Assembly: GCF_013155375.1 (NCBI RefSeq)
Contig: NZ_JABJQY010000002.1
Coordinates: 1,674,001-1,738,000 of the forward strand
Direction of reading: 5' to 3'
Origin: Nocardioides sp. zg-1308
Lineage (GTDB): Bacteria > Actinomycetota > Actinomycetes > Propionibacteriales > Nocardioidaceae
DNA: 64,000 nucleotides
The translations under genes and the position numbers were made by a program. Positions within the stretch are counted from its first letter, which is position 1; every line of letters starts with the position of its first letter. A model generated the notes under the pieces. The model worked only from the letters and a program-made list of their open reading frames with translations. It did no database searches and was not told the DNA's origin. This document shows, in pieces, positions 1 to 8,502 of the stretch.

Positions 1-157
1 TCGACACCGGGCCGGCGGCGGCCCGCAGCGTCGGCGCCCCGGCCTCGGCGACCGAGCCCCACGCCTGGCACTCGCCGCACCGGCCGACCCACTTGCCGGT
101 CTCCCAGCCGCACTCGGAGCAGCGATAGGACGGACGCGCCTTGGCCTTGGTCGACAT
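1..157 (-). CDS. radA: DNA repair protein RadA (Sms), N-terminal fragment cut by window edge
   Basis: Only the first 52 residues are in the window. They carry the N-terminal RadA zinc ribbon: a CSEC pair near residue 13 and a CGEC pair near residue 27, with the typical [10 protein letters not shown] spacing between them. In the family this ribbon precedes a RecA-like ATPase and a Lon-like domain that promote branch migration during recombinational repair; neither part is visible here. The ATG at 155-157 was chosen because the zinc ribbon follows at once. A TAGCGT hexamer (minus strand, 165-170) lies 7 nt upstream and there is no Shine-Dalgarno sequence, suggesting a leaderless mRNA. Confidence 0.85.
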   Translation of the reverse strand, partial: MSTKAKARPSYRCSECGWETGKWVGRCGECQAWGSVAEAGAPTLRAAAGPVS

Positions 158-246
158 GGCCCTCACGCTAGGTCAGGGCACCGACACCCGGTCCGCGCCG
201 CGCCACCCGACGGGCCCACCGTCACCCGTCCGGTACGGACCACCTC

Positions 247-297
247 TCCACAGGATGTGCCCCATCCTGTGGACGACTCCCGAAACCTGTGCACAAG
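247..297. repeat. 11-bp inverted repeat TCCACAGGATG/CATCCTGTGGA plus CCTGTGCACAAG
   Basis: TCCACAGGATG (247-257) and CATCCTGTGGA (263-273) form a perfect dyad with a 5-nt spacer. CCTGTGCACAAG follows at 286-297. The CCACA cores resemble the 3' half of actinobacterial DnaA boxes (TTGTCCACA), but no full box is present. It could be a protein-binding site or a hairpin. Function unknown. Confidence 0.45.
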
Positions 298-564
298 TCG
301 GTCCCCGGCTGGGGATGGAGGCCCCCGGTCGGGGGACGGACCGGTGGAGGGGGAACGGGCTCCCGCGACCCCTTGCGCCGCCCGGGAACGGTCGCGTAGA
401 ACTGCACCCACGCCGACCCGCAAGGGGAGGCGGGACGACTCGGGGACGAGGATCCGTCCGGACGGGAGGCTTCGGCCGACCGGCCGCCGCGACTGGGTGA
501 CGCAGGAGCGGGGATCGTCGAGGAAGAGCCGTCGACCGGAGGTCGTCACACGATCCGGTCAACC

Positions 565-601
565 GAAGGGCCCTTGCGACTCATACTCGCAAGGGCCCTT
601 C
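565..601. terminator. perfect 15-bp hairpin upstream of the lacI-type gene
   Basis: GAAGGGCCCTTGCGA (565-579) pairs perfectly with TCGCAAGGGCCCTTC (587-601) around a 7-nt loop. No T-run follows. It has the shape of an intrinsic terminator, but no gene reading into it was found, since radA points away. It may insulate the regulator or end an unseen short transcript. Confidence 0.5.
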
Positions 602-652
602 ACCTCTGTGGTGGGCGCGGACCCCCGGACGCCAAGGCTTATGCTGACCGCC

Positions 653-667
653 GTTGGATCGATCAAC
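653..667. promoter_or_regulatory. possible operator GTTG-GATCGAT-CAAC before the lacI-type gene
   Basis: A 15-nt odd-centred dyad (GTTG, 7 nt, CAAC) lies just after a TATGCT minus-10-like hexamer (640-645) and 18 nt before the start codon. LacI-family regulators often autoregulate through such promoter-proximal dyads. This is inference from position only. Confidence 0.3.
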
Positions 668-685
668 GTGCGCGGAGGGGGATCC

Positions 686-1762
686 ATGGGGCACAGCGAC
701 CGTCGGCTCGGCAGCCAGCTGCCGGTGACGCCGCCGACGCTCGCCGACGTCGCCGAGCGCGCCGGGGTCTCCCGGCAGACGGTCTCCAACGCGGTCAACA
801 ACCCCGACCTCCTGCGTCCCGACACCCTCGAGCGCGTCCGGCAGACGATCGCGGAGCTGGGCTACTCGCCCAACCGCGCCGCCCGCAACCTCCGCACCCG
901 CACGTCCTCGCTGATCGGCCTGCGCTTCAACCCGGTCCAGGAGGGCACGGCCAACGCCGCGATGGACCGCTTCGTGCACTCGCTGGTCGAGGCCAGCGAG
1001 GAGGCGGGCTACCACGTCCTGCTGTTCCCCGGTGACGACGAGGACCCGGTCGGCGGCTACGACAACCTGCTGCGCTCCACCGCCGTCGACGCGTTCGTCG
1101 TCACCGACACCTACCTCGGCAACCCGCAGGCCGCGTGGCTGAGCCAGCAGCGCGCGCCGTTCGTGGCCTTCGGCCGCCCCTGGGACGACGAGACCGCCCG
1201 CCACGTGTGGGTCGACGTCGACGGGGCCGCCGGGATCCGCCTCGCGACGCAGCACCTCATCGACCGCGGCCACACGCGCATCGCGTGGATCGGGTGGCGC
1301 AAGGACTCCCCGATCGGCGAGGACCGCCGCTCGGGCTGGGTGTCGACGATGCACGCCAACGGCCTGTCCACCACCGGCCTCGCGTCCCGCGTGGAGGACG
1401 TCGTGCACAGCGGCGCCGAGGCGGCCGCCGTGCTCCTCGACGAGTCACGGCCCACGGCCTTCGTCTGCGCCTCCGACACGCTCGCCATGGGCGTGCTGCA
1501 CACGCTCTGGATCCGCCAGCTCGCGCCCGGGCGCGACATCGGGGTCGTCGGGTTCGACGACTCGCAGGTGGCGCAGGTCTACCCCGTCGGGCTCACGTCC
1601 GTACGCCAGCCGCTCGAGGACGTGGCGGTCGAGGTCGTCCGGACGCTGCGCGCGCTGCTCTCGCACCAGCCCGTCGCCAGCCGGGGCGTCCTGCTCGAGC
1701 CGACGCTCGCCATCCGCGAGTCGAGCCAGCCGGGGGTCCCGGTCGCCGGCCGTCCCGCCTAG
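686..1762 (+). CDS. LacI-family transcriptional regulator
   Basis: This 358-residue protein has the full LacI architecture: an N-terminal helix-turn-helix at about residues 17-40 (TLADVAERAGVSRQTVSNAV), the hinge-helix region with RAARNLRT near residue 65, and a periplasmic-binding-protein-like sugar-sensing domain to the end. The open frame continues far upstream, but the ATG at 686 is right because it has a strong GGAGGGGG ribosome site 5 nt before it and the HTH starts soon after. No sugar transporter or catabolic gene adjoins it, so the effector and targets cannot be read from context. Its stop codon overlaps the stop of the convergent small gene. Confidence 0.9.
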   Translation: MGHSDRRLGSQLPVTPPTLADVAERAGVSRQTVSNAVNNPDLLRPDTLERVRQTIAELGYSPNRAARNLRTRTSSLIGLRFNPVQEGTANAAMDRFVHSLVEASEEAGYHVLLFPGDDEDPVGGYDNLLRSTAVDAFVVTDTYLGNPQAAWLSQQRAPFVAFGRPWDDETARHVWVDVDGAAGIRLATQHLIDRGHTRIAWIGWRKDSPIGEDRRSGWVSTMHANGLSTTGLASRVEDVVHSGAEAAAVLLDESRPTAFVCASDTLAMGVLHTLWIRQLAPGRDIGVVGFDDSQVAQVYPVGLTSVRQPLEDVAVEVVRTLRALLSHQPVASRGVLLEPTLAIRESSQPGVPVAGRPA

Positions 1763-1926
1763 CTGCTGGACTTCTTGCCCGACTTCTTGCCGCCCTTCTT
1801 GCCGCCCTTCTTCCCGAGCTCGGCCTGCGCTGCCGACGACTTCCGGGGGTTGGACTTCCCCTCCTCGTCGGCCTTGGCGTTGGCCTTCCTGGCCGTCTTG
1901 CTGCCCTTGCCCTTCTCGTCCGCCAC
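1759..1926 (-). CDS. small lysine/glycine-rich basic protein, 55 aa
   Basis: GTG at 1924-1926 has a GAGGAGC ribosome site 6 nt upstream and opens a 55-codon frame ending in TAG at 1759-1761. The product is very basic and low-complexity: KGKGSKTARKANAKADEE near the N-terminus, then repeated KKGG units and a KKSSS tail. This looks like the lysine-rich histone-like or nucleic-acid-binding tails of actinobacterial proteins, but no domain is recognisable. It is tail-to-tail with the lacI-type gene, sharing 3 bp. The strong ribosome site and codon-aligned repeats argue for a real gene; its function is unknown. Confidence 0.6.
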   Translation of the reverse strand: MADEKGKGSKTARKANAKADEEGKSNPRKSSAAQAELGKKGGKKGGKKSGKKSSS

Positions 1927-2039
1927 GGCTGCTCCTCACGTTCGGGTGGGTCGGCGCGGCCGCCGGCCTCGACCGCGACGTACCCTCTGTGCCCGGTTCG
2001 ATGTCGTCGCCCGGGGCAGGCGCCCGGACGTAGCGTCGC

Positions 2040-2723
2040 TCAGAAGTGGCGCCACCACAGGTTGACCGCGTAGTCGACCGTCGTGCCGGTGTGCGAGGCC
2101 AGCGCTTCCTCGGCGGCCTCGGGCGGCAGCTCGATGCGCACCACGGACTCGAGGTCCGCCCTCGACCCGAAGGACCACCCCATGTCGATCGGGCGGCGCT
2201 GCCAGCCGCGCGTCGACCAGAACCGCTCCACCGCGTCGGGGTCCACCTCGGGGAAGCCGCGGCGGAACCACGCGCCGAAGGTGGAGCGGGTGGGGTCGTT
2301 GTCGACGACGAACGCCGTGCCCCCGCGGCGGACGACCCGGTCGAGCTCGCGCAGCCCCGGCTCGCAGCCCGGGCCGAAGAAGTAGGCCCAGCGCGCGTGC
2401 GCCACGTCGACCGACGCGTCCGGCACGGGCAGCTCCTCCGCCCTGCCCGCCAGGACGCTCACCTGCGGCAGGGATCGCGTACGCCGGCGGGCGAGCGCGA
2501 CCAGCGGGGGATGGGGCTCCACGCCGACGACCCGGGTCGCGGACCCGGCCCACCGGGGGAGGTGGAAGCCGCTGCCGCAGCCGACGTCGAGCAGCGTGCG
2601 TCCGGCCCAGTCGCCGATCTCTCGCATGGCGGTGGCGATGCGGTCCTCGGGGTCGGCCGCGCGGTTCTCGAGCTCGTAGAGCTCGGGGGTGTTCCAGATG
2701 TTGGGGGAGGGGCGGACCCTCAC
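2040..2723 (-). CDS. class I SAM-dependent methyltransferase
   Basis: The 227-residue product has a Rossmann methyltransferase fold: motif [14 protein letters not shown] at about residues 44-56, the acidic VVGVEPHP strand after it, and [22 protein letters not shown] as the motif II/III region. The pattern is that of the UbiE/Methyltransf_11 group acting on small molecules; the substrate is unknown. The GTG start overlaps the TGA of the upstream VOC gene (ATGTGA), so the two are translationally coupled and probably work on related metabolites. The open frame extends upstream through the VOC gene, but that part is a shadow. Confidence 0.8.
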   Translation of the reverse strand: MRVRPSPNIWNTPELYELENRAADPEDRIATAMREIGDWAGRTLLDVGCGSGFHLPRWAGSATRVVGVEPHPPLVALARRRTRSLPQVSVLAGRAEELPVPDASVDVAHARWAYFFGPGCEPGLRELDRVVRRGGTAFVVDNDPTRSTFGAWFRRGFPEVDPDAVERFWSTRGWQRRPIDMGWSFGSRADLESVVRIELPPEAAEEALASHTGTTVDYAVNLWWRHF

Positions 2724-3358
2724 ATCCTGACCAGGCCCCGGGGGGTCTGCAGCTGCACCGCGACGATGCCGGGGGTGCCGTTGGGGGCGACCCACTCGAC
2801 CTTGACGTCCTCGAGCGGGGCCTCGACGGTCTCGCCGAGCCACTCGCTGACCCGCTGCGGGTCGCCGGCGATCTCGAGGCAGGCCAGCGAGAAGTCGCCG
2901 CTGGCGCCGTTGCTCGGGTGCAGCTCGGACGGCGTGAGCCACTGGATGAAGAACGGCAGCTGCGGGTCGGAGATCAGGCCGTTGACCCCGATCTGCTGCC
3001 ACAGCAGCTCGGTGCCGTCGGGGCGGTGGCGGTTGCCCTTGACCGACTCGCGGCCCAGCCGCGTCTCGATGGTGGCGATGTCGGACACGGCCACGACCCA
3101 GCCCATCCAGCCGCCGCCGAGGGCGGAGCGGGCACGGACGGCCTGACCGAAGGGAGCCTTGTCGCTGGCGGGGTGGTCGAGGACCTCGACGACCTCCATG
3201 TAGGTGCCGCCGGCCAGCGGGAGGATCATGTTGCGGGTGCCGAAACGGGGGTGCACGCCACCGTCGATGAACGTCGTCCCGAGCAGCCCCCCGAGGCGCT
3301 GGGCGGTGCTGGCGAGTCCATCAGGTCCGGCGGCGAAGCTGACGTGGTCCAGGCGCAT
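2720..3358 (-). CDS. VOC-family (glyoxalase-like) protein
   Basis: The 212-residue protein starts [11 protein letters not shown], the typical first strand of a vicinal-oxygen-chelate fold, and continues with paired beta-alpha-beta-beta-beta modules. It resembles the Glyoxalase_3-type actinobacterial proteins of unknown substrate. The ATG at 3356-3358 is preferred over an upstream in-frame start because it fits the fold exactly. A CAGAAT hexamer (minus strand, 3365-3370) lies 6 nt upstream, which suggests a leaderless transcript shared with the overlapping methyltransferase. Confidence 0.75.
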   Translation of the reverse strand: MRLDHVSFAAGPDGLASTAQRLGGLLGTTFIDGGVHPRFGTRNMILPLAGGTYMEVVEVLDHPASDKAPFGQAVRARSALGGGWMGWVVAVSDIATIETRLGRESVKGNRHRPDGTELLWQQIGVNGLISDPQLPFFIQWLTPSELHPSNGASGDFSLACLEIAGDPQRVSEWLGETVEAPLEDVKVEWVAPNGTPGIVAVQLQTPRGLVRM

Positions 3359-3448
3359 GCAGAGATTCTGAGCCTGTTCCCTCCCGGCAGCCACACCGGG
3401 GTCAGGTCTCTTGACGTCGACAGATCCCTGTCGAAGGTCCGGCCAGCC

Positions 3449-4225
3449 TCAGCGCGGGTCGGCCGGGTGCAGCGCGAGGGCCGACCGGGAGCGGGCGTGC
3501 GCCTCGCAGTGGCGGCTCAGCTCGGCGTACGCCTCGACGCCCATCAGCTCGACCAGCTCCGCCTCGTGGGTGACCCAGACCGGCTCCAGGGCGACGTGGG
3601 CCTCGGTGTTGCCCGAGCAGTACCAGTCGAGGTCGTGGCCGCCCGGGCCCCAGCCGCGCCGGTCGTACTCGCCGATGGACACCTCGGTGTAGGCCGTCCC
3701 GTCCTGGCGCTCGACGTTGCGGAACTGGCGACGGATCGGCAGCTGCCAGCACACGTCGGGCTTGGTCTCCAGCGGGTTGCGGCCCTGCTGCAGCGCCAGG
3801 CCGTGCAGCGCGCACCCGGCGCCGCCCGGGCCGGTGGCGGGAGCGAAGTCGACCCGGTTGTGGAACACGCACGCCTGCTGGCCGTCGACCTCGACGGTCA
3901 GCGTCTTGCGCTCGCCGTCCTCGTCGGTCTCGATCCAGTCCGACGTCCGCACCGACCGCCGCGGGTGGAGCTGCCAGTCGTCGGGGGTCAGCTGGGCGAC
4001 GAAGCCGGCCACCCGTCGCTCGTCGTCCTTGTCCGCGAAGTGGGCACCCAGCGTGCAGCAGCCCACGTCGGGTGCGTCGGCGTAGATGCCCTGGCAGCCC
4101 TGCCCGAAGATGCACATGTAGGAGGACGTCAGCCAGGTCAGGTCGCACCGGAAGACCTGCGTCTCGTCGGCCGGGTCGGCGAACTCGACGAAGGCGCGGG
4201 GGAAGACCAGGTCGACTTCGGGCAC
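3449..4225 (-). CDS. conserved cysteine-rich protein of unknown function
   Basis: This 258-residue soluble protein has about ten cysteines, several in metal-site-like settings: CIFGQGC near residues 38-44, a CC pair in VGCCTLG near 55, and single Cys in ACVFHN, GCALHG, VCWQLP, YCSGN and HCEAH. The spacing recalls YkgJ-type or zinc/iron-cluster proteins, but I cannot assign a family. A GTG start is taken; a TAGGGT hexamer on the minus strand (4232-4237) lies 6 nt upstream. It is divergent from ppx across 45 bp, with face-to-face leaderless-type promoters. Confidence 0.65.
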   Translation of the reverse strand: MPEVDLVFPRAFVEFADPADETQVFRCDLTWLTSSYMCIFGQGCQGIYADAPDVGCCTLGAHFADKDDERRVAGFVAQLTPDDWQLHPRRSVRTSDWIETDEDGERKTLTVEVDGQQACVFHNRVDFAPATGPGGAGCALHGLALQQGRNPLETKPDVCWQLPIRRQFRNVERQDGTAYTEVSIGEYDRRGWGPGGHDLDWYCSGNTEAHVALEPVWVTHEAELVELMGVEAYAELSRHCEAHARSRSALALHPADPR

Positions 4226-4270
4226 TCCGCAACCCTAGTCGCGCACCGCGGCCCTAGTAGCGTGGCGGTC

Positions 4271-5221
4271 ATGCGCCTGGGCGTCCTCGACATCGGATCC
4301 AACACCGGCCACCTGCTGGTGGTCGACGCGCACGGCGGCGCCGCGCCCCTCCCGGCGTCCTCGCACAAGCAGGCCCTGCGCCTGGCCGAGCACCTCGACG
4401 ACGAGGGCGCGGTCACGCAGAAGGGCATCGACGCCCTCACCGACTTCTGCGCCTCGGCCACCGAGATCGCCGGCGACAAGGGCTGCGAGGAGATGCTCGG
4501 CTTCGCCACCTCGGCCGTGCGCGACGCGGTCAACTCCGACGAGGTGCTGGCCCACGTCGAGGAGCACAGCGGGGTCCGGCTCGAGGTGCTGTCGGGCGAG
4601 GACGAGGCGCGGCTGACGTTCCTGGCCGTACGCCGCTGGTTCGGGTGGTCGGCCGGGCGGCTGGTGGTCTTCGACATCGGCGGCGGCTCGCTGGAGATCG
4701 CCGGCGGCACCGACGAGGCGCCCGACGTGGCGTGGTCGCTGCCCCTCGGCGCCGCCCGCGTGGCCCGTACGGCGTTCCGCGACGGGCCGCACCGGGCCAC
4801 CGAGGACGACGTCCGCGGCCTCCGCAAGCAGATCCGCGCCGAGATCGCCCGCGACGCCGGCCACCTGCTGCGAGGTGGCGTACCGGACCGCGCGGCGGCC
4901 ACGTCGAAGACGTTCCGCTCGCTCGCCCGCATCTGCGGCGCCGCGCCGAGCGCCGACGGCCCGCTGGTCCCGCGCGCGCTCGAGCTGGCGACGCTCTCGG
5001 GCTGGATACCCAAGCTGATGGCGCTCTCCCCCGAGGAGCTTGCTTCCCTGCCGGGCGTCTCGCCGAGCCGCACCCACCAGATCGTGGCCGGAGCGCTCGT
5101 GGCCGAGGCGTGCATGGACATCTTCGACCTCCCCGAGCTCGAGATCTGCCCGTGGGCCCTGCGCGAGGGCGTCATCCTCGAGCGGCTCGACCGGATCTCC
5201 GTGGTCTCGAGGCGGCGCTGA
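4271..5221 (+). CDS. ppx: Ppx/GppA-family exopolyphosphatase (short, actinobacterial Ppx1 type)
   Basis: The 316-residue protein has the ASKHA phosphatase signatures: [16 protein letters not shown] at the N-terminus (phosphate-1 motif) and [15 protein letters not shown] at about residues 134-148 (phosphate-2 motif). The short length, without the C-terminal HD-like domain, matches mycobacterial Ppx1 (Rv0496 type), which acts on short-chain polyphosphate. The next gene, a TIM-barrel protein, is also the neighbour in mycobacteria. The TAGCGT at 4258-4263 lies 7 nt before the ATG with no ribosome site, so the message is probably leaderless. Confidence 0.85.
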   Translation: MRLGVLDIGSNTGHLLVVDAHGGAAPLPASSHKQALRLAEHLDDEGAVTQKGIDALTDFCASATEIAGDKGCEEMLGFATSAVRDAVNSDEVLAHVEEHSGVRLEVLSGEDEARLTFLAVRRWFGWSAGRLVVFDIGGGSLEIAGGTDEAPDVAWSLPLGAARVARTAFRDGPHRATEDDVRGLRKQIRAEIARDAGHLLRGGVPDRAAATSKTFRSLARICGAAPSADGPLVPRALELATLSGWIPKLMALSPEELASLPGVSPSRTHQIVAGALVAEACMDIFDLPELEICPWALREGVILERLDRISVVSRRR

Positions 5222-5223
5222 TC

Positions 5224-6021
5224 ATGACCACCACGCCCTTGATCGGCCTCTCCACCGCCTCGGTCTACCCCGAGTCGACGGCGCATGCCTTCGGCTGGGC
5301 CGCCTCCCTCGGCTACGACGCCGTCGAGGTGATGGTCGGCATCGACGCCCTGAGCCAGCAGGTGGACGCCGTCAAGAAGCTGAGCGACCACCACCGGGTG
5401 CCGGTCTGCGCCGTCCACGCCCCGTGCCTGCTCTTCACTCAGCGGGTCTGGGGCACCGACCCGTGGGTCAAGCTGGAGAAGTCGGCGGAGATGGCCCACG
5501 CGGTCGGGGCCGACGTGGTCGTCGTCCACCCGCCGTTCCGCTGGCAGAAGGACTACGCCGCGGGCTTCGTCGAGGGCATCGCGTCGCTCGAGGCCCGCAC
5601 CGGCATCGCCTTCGCGGTCGAGAACATGTATCCGTGGCGGGCCTCGTCGCGGCGCGGCATGGAGATGTACCTCCCCGGCTGGGACCCCAGCGAGCAGGAC
5701 TACGCCCACACCACGATCGACCTCTCCCACGCCGCCATCGCGCGCTCCGACGTCGTCGAGATGGCCCAGCGGATGGGCGAGACGCTGCGCCACGTGCACC
5801 TCACCGACGGCAGCGGCTCGGCCAAGGACGAGCACCTCGTCCCGGGCCGCGGGATCATGGGCGCCGCCGGGTTCCTCGAGCACCTCGCCGGCACCGGCTT
5901 CGCCGGCCACGTGGTGCTCGAGATCAACACCCGCCGCGCCGCCGGCCGCGCCGAGCGCGAGCTCGACCTGACCGAGTCGCTCGAGTTCGCCCGGACCCAC
6001 CTCGGGGTGACCACGCCGTGA
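5224..6021 (+). CDS. sugar phosphate isomerase/epimerase-like TIM-barrel protein
   Basis: The 265-residue product is a xylose-isomerase-like TIM barrel (AP endonuclease 2 superfamily). Likely metal-site residues are visible: His in VCAVHAPC and VVVHPPF, Glu in FAVENMYPW, Asp and His in TIDLSHA, His in HVHLTDG and Glu in VVLEIN. It starts 2 bp after the ppx stop and overlaps the TetR gene by 4 bp (GTGA), so the three form one operon. The same ppx-TIM barrel pairing occurs in mycobacteria (Rv0496/Rv0498). The substrate is unknown. Confidence 0.8.
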   Translation: MTTTPLIGLSTASVYPESTAHAFGWAASLGYDAVEVMVGIDALSQQVDAVKKLSDHHRVPVCAVHAPCLLFTQRVWGTDPWVKLEKSAEMAHAVGADVVVVHPPFRWQKDYAAGFVEGIASLEARTGIAFAVENMYPWRASSRRGMEMYLPGWDPSEQDYAHTTIDLSHAAIARSDVVEMAQRMGETLRHVHLTDGSGSAKDEHLVPGRGIMGAAGFLEHLAGTGFAGHVVLEINTRRAAGRAERELDLTESLEFARTHLGVTTP

Positions 6022-6623
6022 CGGCGCCGGCGGCTGCCCGCGCGTCCCGCGGACGTCGACCGGGCGCGCCGGACACCCGCGCCGAGGTGCTCGCCGCCGC
6101 GCGGGCGTCGTTCGCCGAGAAGGGCTTCCGCGGCACGACCATCCGCGGGGTGGCCTCCGCCGCCGGCGTCGACCCCGCCCTCGTGCACCACTACTTCGGC
6201 ACCAAGGACGACCTCTTCGTCGCCGCCCTCGAGATCCCAGTCGACCCGCGCGAGGTGCTCGCCCCCGTGGTCGCCGCCGGTCCCGACGGCGCGGGGGAGC
6301 GGCTGCTGCGCACCTTCCTCGGCGTCTGGGACGACCCGGCGATCCGGCCGGGCCTGCTCGCGATGGTCCGCTCGCTGCTCGCCGACGACGACGGCGGGCT
6401 GGTGCGCCAGGCGTTCATCCCGGTGGTGGTCGGGCCGCTGCTCGCCGAGCTGGTCCCCGACCGGCCCGAGGCGCGCATCCCGCTCGTCGCCAGCCAGGTG
6501 GTAGGCCTCATCGTCACCCGCTACGTCATCGCGCTGCCGCCGATGGCCGACATGCCCGCCGACGAGGTCGTCGCCCGCATCGGGCCGGTGCTGCAGCACT
6601 ACCTGACCGGCGACCTGCCGTGA
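6018..6623 (+). CDS. TetR-family transcriptional regulator
   Basis: The 201-residue protein has a classical TetR HTH at about residues 20-65, with the signature [20 protein letters not shown] followed by [16 protein letters not shown]. The C-terminal helices (about 75-200) would bind ligand and dimerise. A GTG start overlaps the upstream stop. A perfect 8-bp inverted repeat at 6665-6684 in the next intergenic gap is a candidate operator or terminator. The neighbouring peroxidase gene is the most obvious possible target, but this is inference. Confidence 0.85.
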   Translation: MTAPAAARASRGRRPGAPDTRAEVLAAARASFAEKGFRGTTIRGVASAAGVDPALVHHYFGTKDDLFVAALEIPVDPREVLAPVVAAGPDGAGERLLRTFLGVWDDPAIRPGLLAMVRSLLADDDGGLVRQAFIPVVVGPLLAELVPDRPEARIPLVASQVVGLIVTRYVIALPPMADMPADEVVARIGPVLQHYLTGDLP

Positions 6624-6664
6624 CCGCCACGGCCTGACCAGTGCGGCCCGGGGCCGAGCCGCAA

Positions 6665-6684
6665 CATCCGCAGGATTGCGGATG
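6665..6684. promoter_or_regulatory. inverted repeat CATCCGCA-ggat-TGCGGATG
   Basis: A perfect 8-bp dyad with a 4-nt centre lies 41 bp after the TetR stop and 72 bp before the peroxidase start. Its size and place fit either a TetR-type operator controlling the peroxidase gene or a short terminator hairpin; no T-run follows. Confidence 0.45.
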
Positions 6685-6756
6685 CGCCCGGTGCTCACGC
6701 GGGTGGAGGGTGGGCCGACAGCTCACCGACATCCCACCGGCAGACGAGGGCACGCC

Positions 6757-8412
6757 ATGGCACAGGGAACGGCACCCGCACCCGAGCACACACCCGGCCA
6801 CGCCTCGCGGCACGGCCGGGAGAGCTTCTACATCGAGGGCGAGGGGGTCGTCGGGTCCACCGACCCCGGGGCCGCACCACCGACCACGGCGCGGGCCAAC
6901 ACGACGGCCGCCCGGGGTCCGGCCCTCGCCGCCGCGCCGACCTTCCGCTTCTCGCGCCTCGGGCCGCCCGGCGTACGCCTGCCCGAGACCACGCTGCGCA
7001 AGGTGGCCCTCGCCATGACGGGCGGCCCCGTGGTGGACGGGACGATCCCGGCCGGGTTCACCTACCTCGGGCAGTTCGTCGACCACGACCTGACCTTCGA
7101 CGCCACCACCGTCGCCTTCGGCGACAGCGTCTCGCCGGCCGCGCTGCTGCAGGGGCGCTCGCCGACCCTCGACCTCGACAGCCTCTACGGCGCCGGCCCG
7201 CTCGACGGCGTCTCCGCCGACTTCTACGAGGCCGACCGCACCCGCCTCAAGGTCGGCCGGACCACGAAGATCGGCGGCGACCGGGCGCGGGTCGGCTTCG
7301 ACGTGCCCCGCGTCGGCGGCCCCGGAGCCGGCCGGGGCAAGGCGGCCATCCCCGACCGCCGCAACGACGAGAACCTCGTGGTCGCGCAGACGCACGCCGC
7401 GATGATCCGCTTCCACAACCGCGTCGTCGCGGGCCTCGGCCCGGCCACCCCGCCCGCCGAGCGGTTCGAGAAGGCGCGGCGCAAGGTGGTGCTGCACTAC
7501 CAGTGGATGCTGCGCACCGACTACCTGCCGAAGATCTGCGACGGCGACGTCGTCACCGACGTCTTCACCAACGGTCGCAAGGTGGTCGACCCGGGCGCCG
7601 ACCCGTTGACGATGCCGACCATGCCGGTCGAGTTCTCCGTCGCGGCGTTCCGGCTCGGGCACGCCATGGTGCGCGAGGCGTACGACTGGAACGCCCGCTT
7701 CCCGGACGGCTCCGGGTCCCTCGACCTGCTGTTCTTCTTCTCCGGGACCAGCGGTGGCGTCGGCAACGGGGACCCGACGCTGCCGTCGAACTGGATCGCC
7801 GACTGGCGCCGGCTCTACCGCTTCTCGCAGGTCGGCCACGACGAGCTCAAGCCGCCGCCGGGGGAGTTCAACCTGGCTCGGCGCATCGACACCCGCCTCG
7901 TTGACCCGCTGGCGGCCCTGCCGAAGGGCTCCTTCGACGGCAGCGTCTCCGACGAGGCGACCATCCGCGCCAACCTCGCCTTCCGCAACCTGGTCCGCGC
8001 CCGGATGCTCCGGCTCGCCAGCGGGCAGCAGATGGCCGAGCTGCTGCGCGCGAGCGGGGTGCCGGTGACGACCCTGACGAGGGCACAGCTGCGCGACGGC
8101 GCCGGCGGGCCCGGCTCCGCGCAGCTGGACTCGCTGACCGACGCCCAGCGTGACGCCTTCCTGGCCGACACCCCGCTGTGGTTCTACGTCCTGCGCGAGG
8201 CCGAGCTCAACGACGGCCACCTCACCGGCGTCGGCGCCCGGCTCGTGGTGGAGACGTTCCACAGGGCGATGGAGGGCAGCACCCACTCGATCGTGCGCAA
8301 CCCCGGGTTCCGGCCCGACCTCGGCGAGAAGGACGGGCGCTTCCGGATGGCCGACCTGCTGCTGGTCGCGTTCGAGGGCCAGGAGGCGCTGCTGGCGCCG
8401 CTGGGGGACTGA
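6757..8412 (+). CDS. animal-type haem peroxidase family protein
   Basis: The 551-residue protein belongs to the peroxidase-cyclooxygenase (animal haem peroxidase) superfamily. Visible hallmarks are the distal-site stretch TYLGQFVDHDLTFD at about residues 103-116 (distal His), the RRNDENLVVAQTHAAMIRFHN region near 205-225 with conserved Arg/Glu, and FRLGHAMVREAY near 300 containing the likely proximal His. No signal peptide is evident. The frame is open further upstream, but the ATG at 6757 starts just after a GACGAGGG ribosome-site-like stretch. Bacterial members oxidise halides or organic substrates; the actual substrate is unknown. A strong hairpin follows the stop. Confidence 0.85.
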   Translation: MAQGTAPAPEHTPGHASRHGRESFYIEGEGVVGSTDPGAAPPTTARANTTAARGPALAAAPTFRFSRLGPPGVRLPETTLRKVALAMTGGPVVDGTIPAGFTYLGQFVDHDLTFDATTVAFGDSVSPAALLQGRSPTLDLDSLYGAGPLDGVSADFYEADRTRLKVGRTTKIGGDRARVGFDVPRVGGPGAGRGKAAIPDRRNDENLVVAQTHAAMIRFHNRVVAGLGPATPPAERFEKARRKVVLHYQWMLRTDYLPKICDGDVVTDVFTNGRKVVDPGADPLTMPTMPVEFSVAAFRLGHAMVREAYDWNARFPDGSGSLDLLFFFSGTSGGVGNGDPTLPSNWIADWRRLYRFSQVGHDELKPPPGEFNLARRIDTRLVDPLAALPKGSFDGSVSDEATIRANLAFRNLVRARMLRLASGQQMAELLRASGVPVTTLTRAQLRDGAGGPGSAQLDSLTDAQRDAFLADTPLWFYVLREAELNDGHLTGVGARLVVETFHRAMEGSTHSIVRNPGFRPDLGEKDGRFRMADLLLVAFEGQEALLAPLGD

Positions 8413-8432
8413 GGATCTCCTTCCCGATCTCG

Positions 8433-8484
8433 AGCGGTGAGTGAGGCAGGGTTCTGGCGCTCAGAACCTGCCTCACTCACCGCT
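8433..8484 (+). terminator. strong hairpin after the peroxidase gene
   Basis: An 18-bp perfect stem (8433-8450 with 8467-8484) is topped, after a one-base bulge at 8451, by a further 5-bp stem and a GCGCT loop. A short GCTTTGCGTT tail follows. Its place 20 bp after the peroxidase stop fits an intrinsic terminator. It also separates that gene from the ABC-operon promoter beginning at 8503. Confidence 0.75.
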
Positions 8485-8502
8485 TTGCGTTCCGGCCGGG
8501 GG

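Larger units (their letters stand above)
158..685. other. 528-bp gene-free stretch between radA and the lacI-type gene
   Basis: No open frame here has convincing coding character; the frames that cross it are shadows or upstream extensions of the lacI-type gene. It holds the radA minus-10 element (165-170), a paired TCCACAGGATG dyad with a nearby CCTGTGCACAAG element (247-297), a perfect 15-bp hairpin (565-601), a possible TATGCT minus-10 for the regulator (640-645) and a small dyad (653-667). The middle part (about 300-560) shows nothing I can name. Confidence 0.6.

Noticed and set aside
247..297. Replication origin with DnaA boxes
   Set aside because: There is no full TTGTCCACA box, and no dnaA, dnaN or rpmH gene is near.
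257..685. Upstream extension of the lacI-type frame
   Set aside because: It crosses a hairpin and dyads, lacks a ribosome site and adds only low-complexity sequence before the HTH.
2918..4270. Upstream extension of the ppx frame (767 codons in total)
   Set aside because: The extra part has no domain and lies antisense to the VOC and Cys-rich genes; Ppx motifs start exactly at the ATG 4271.
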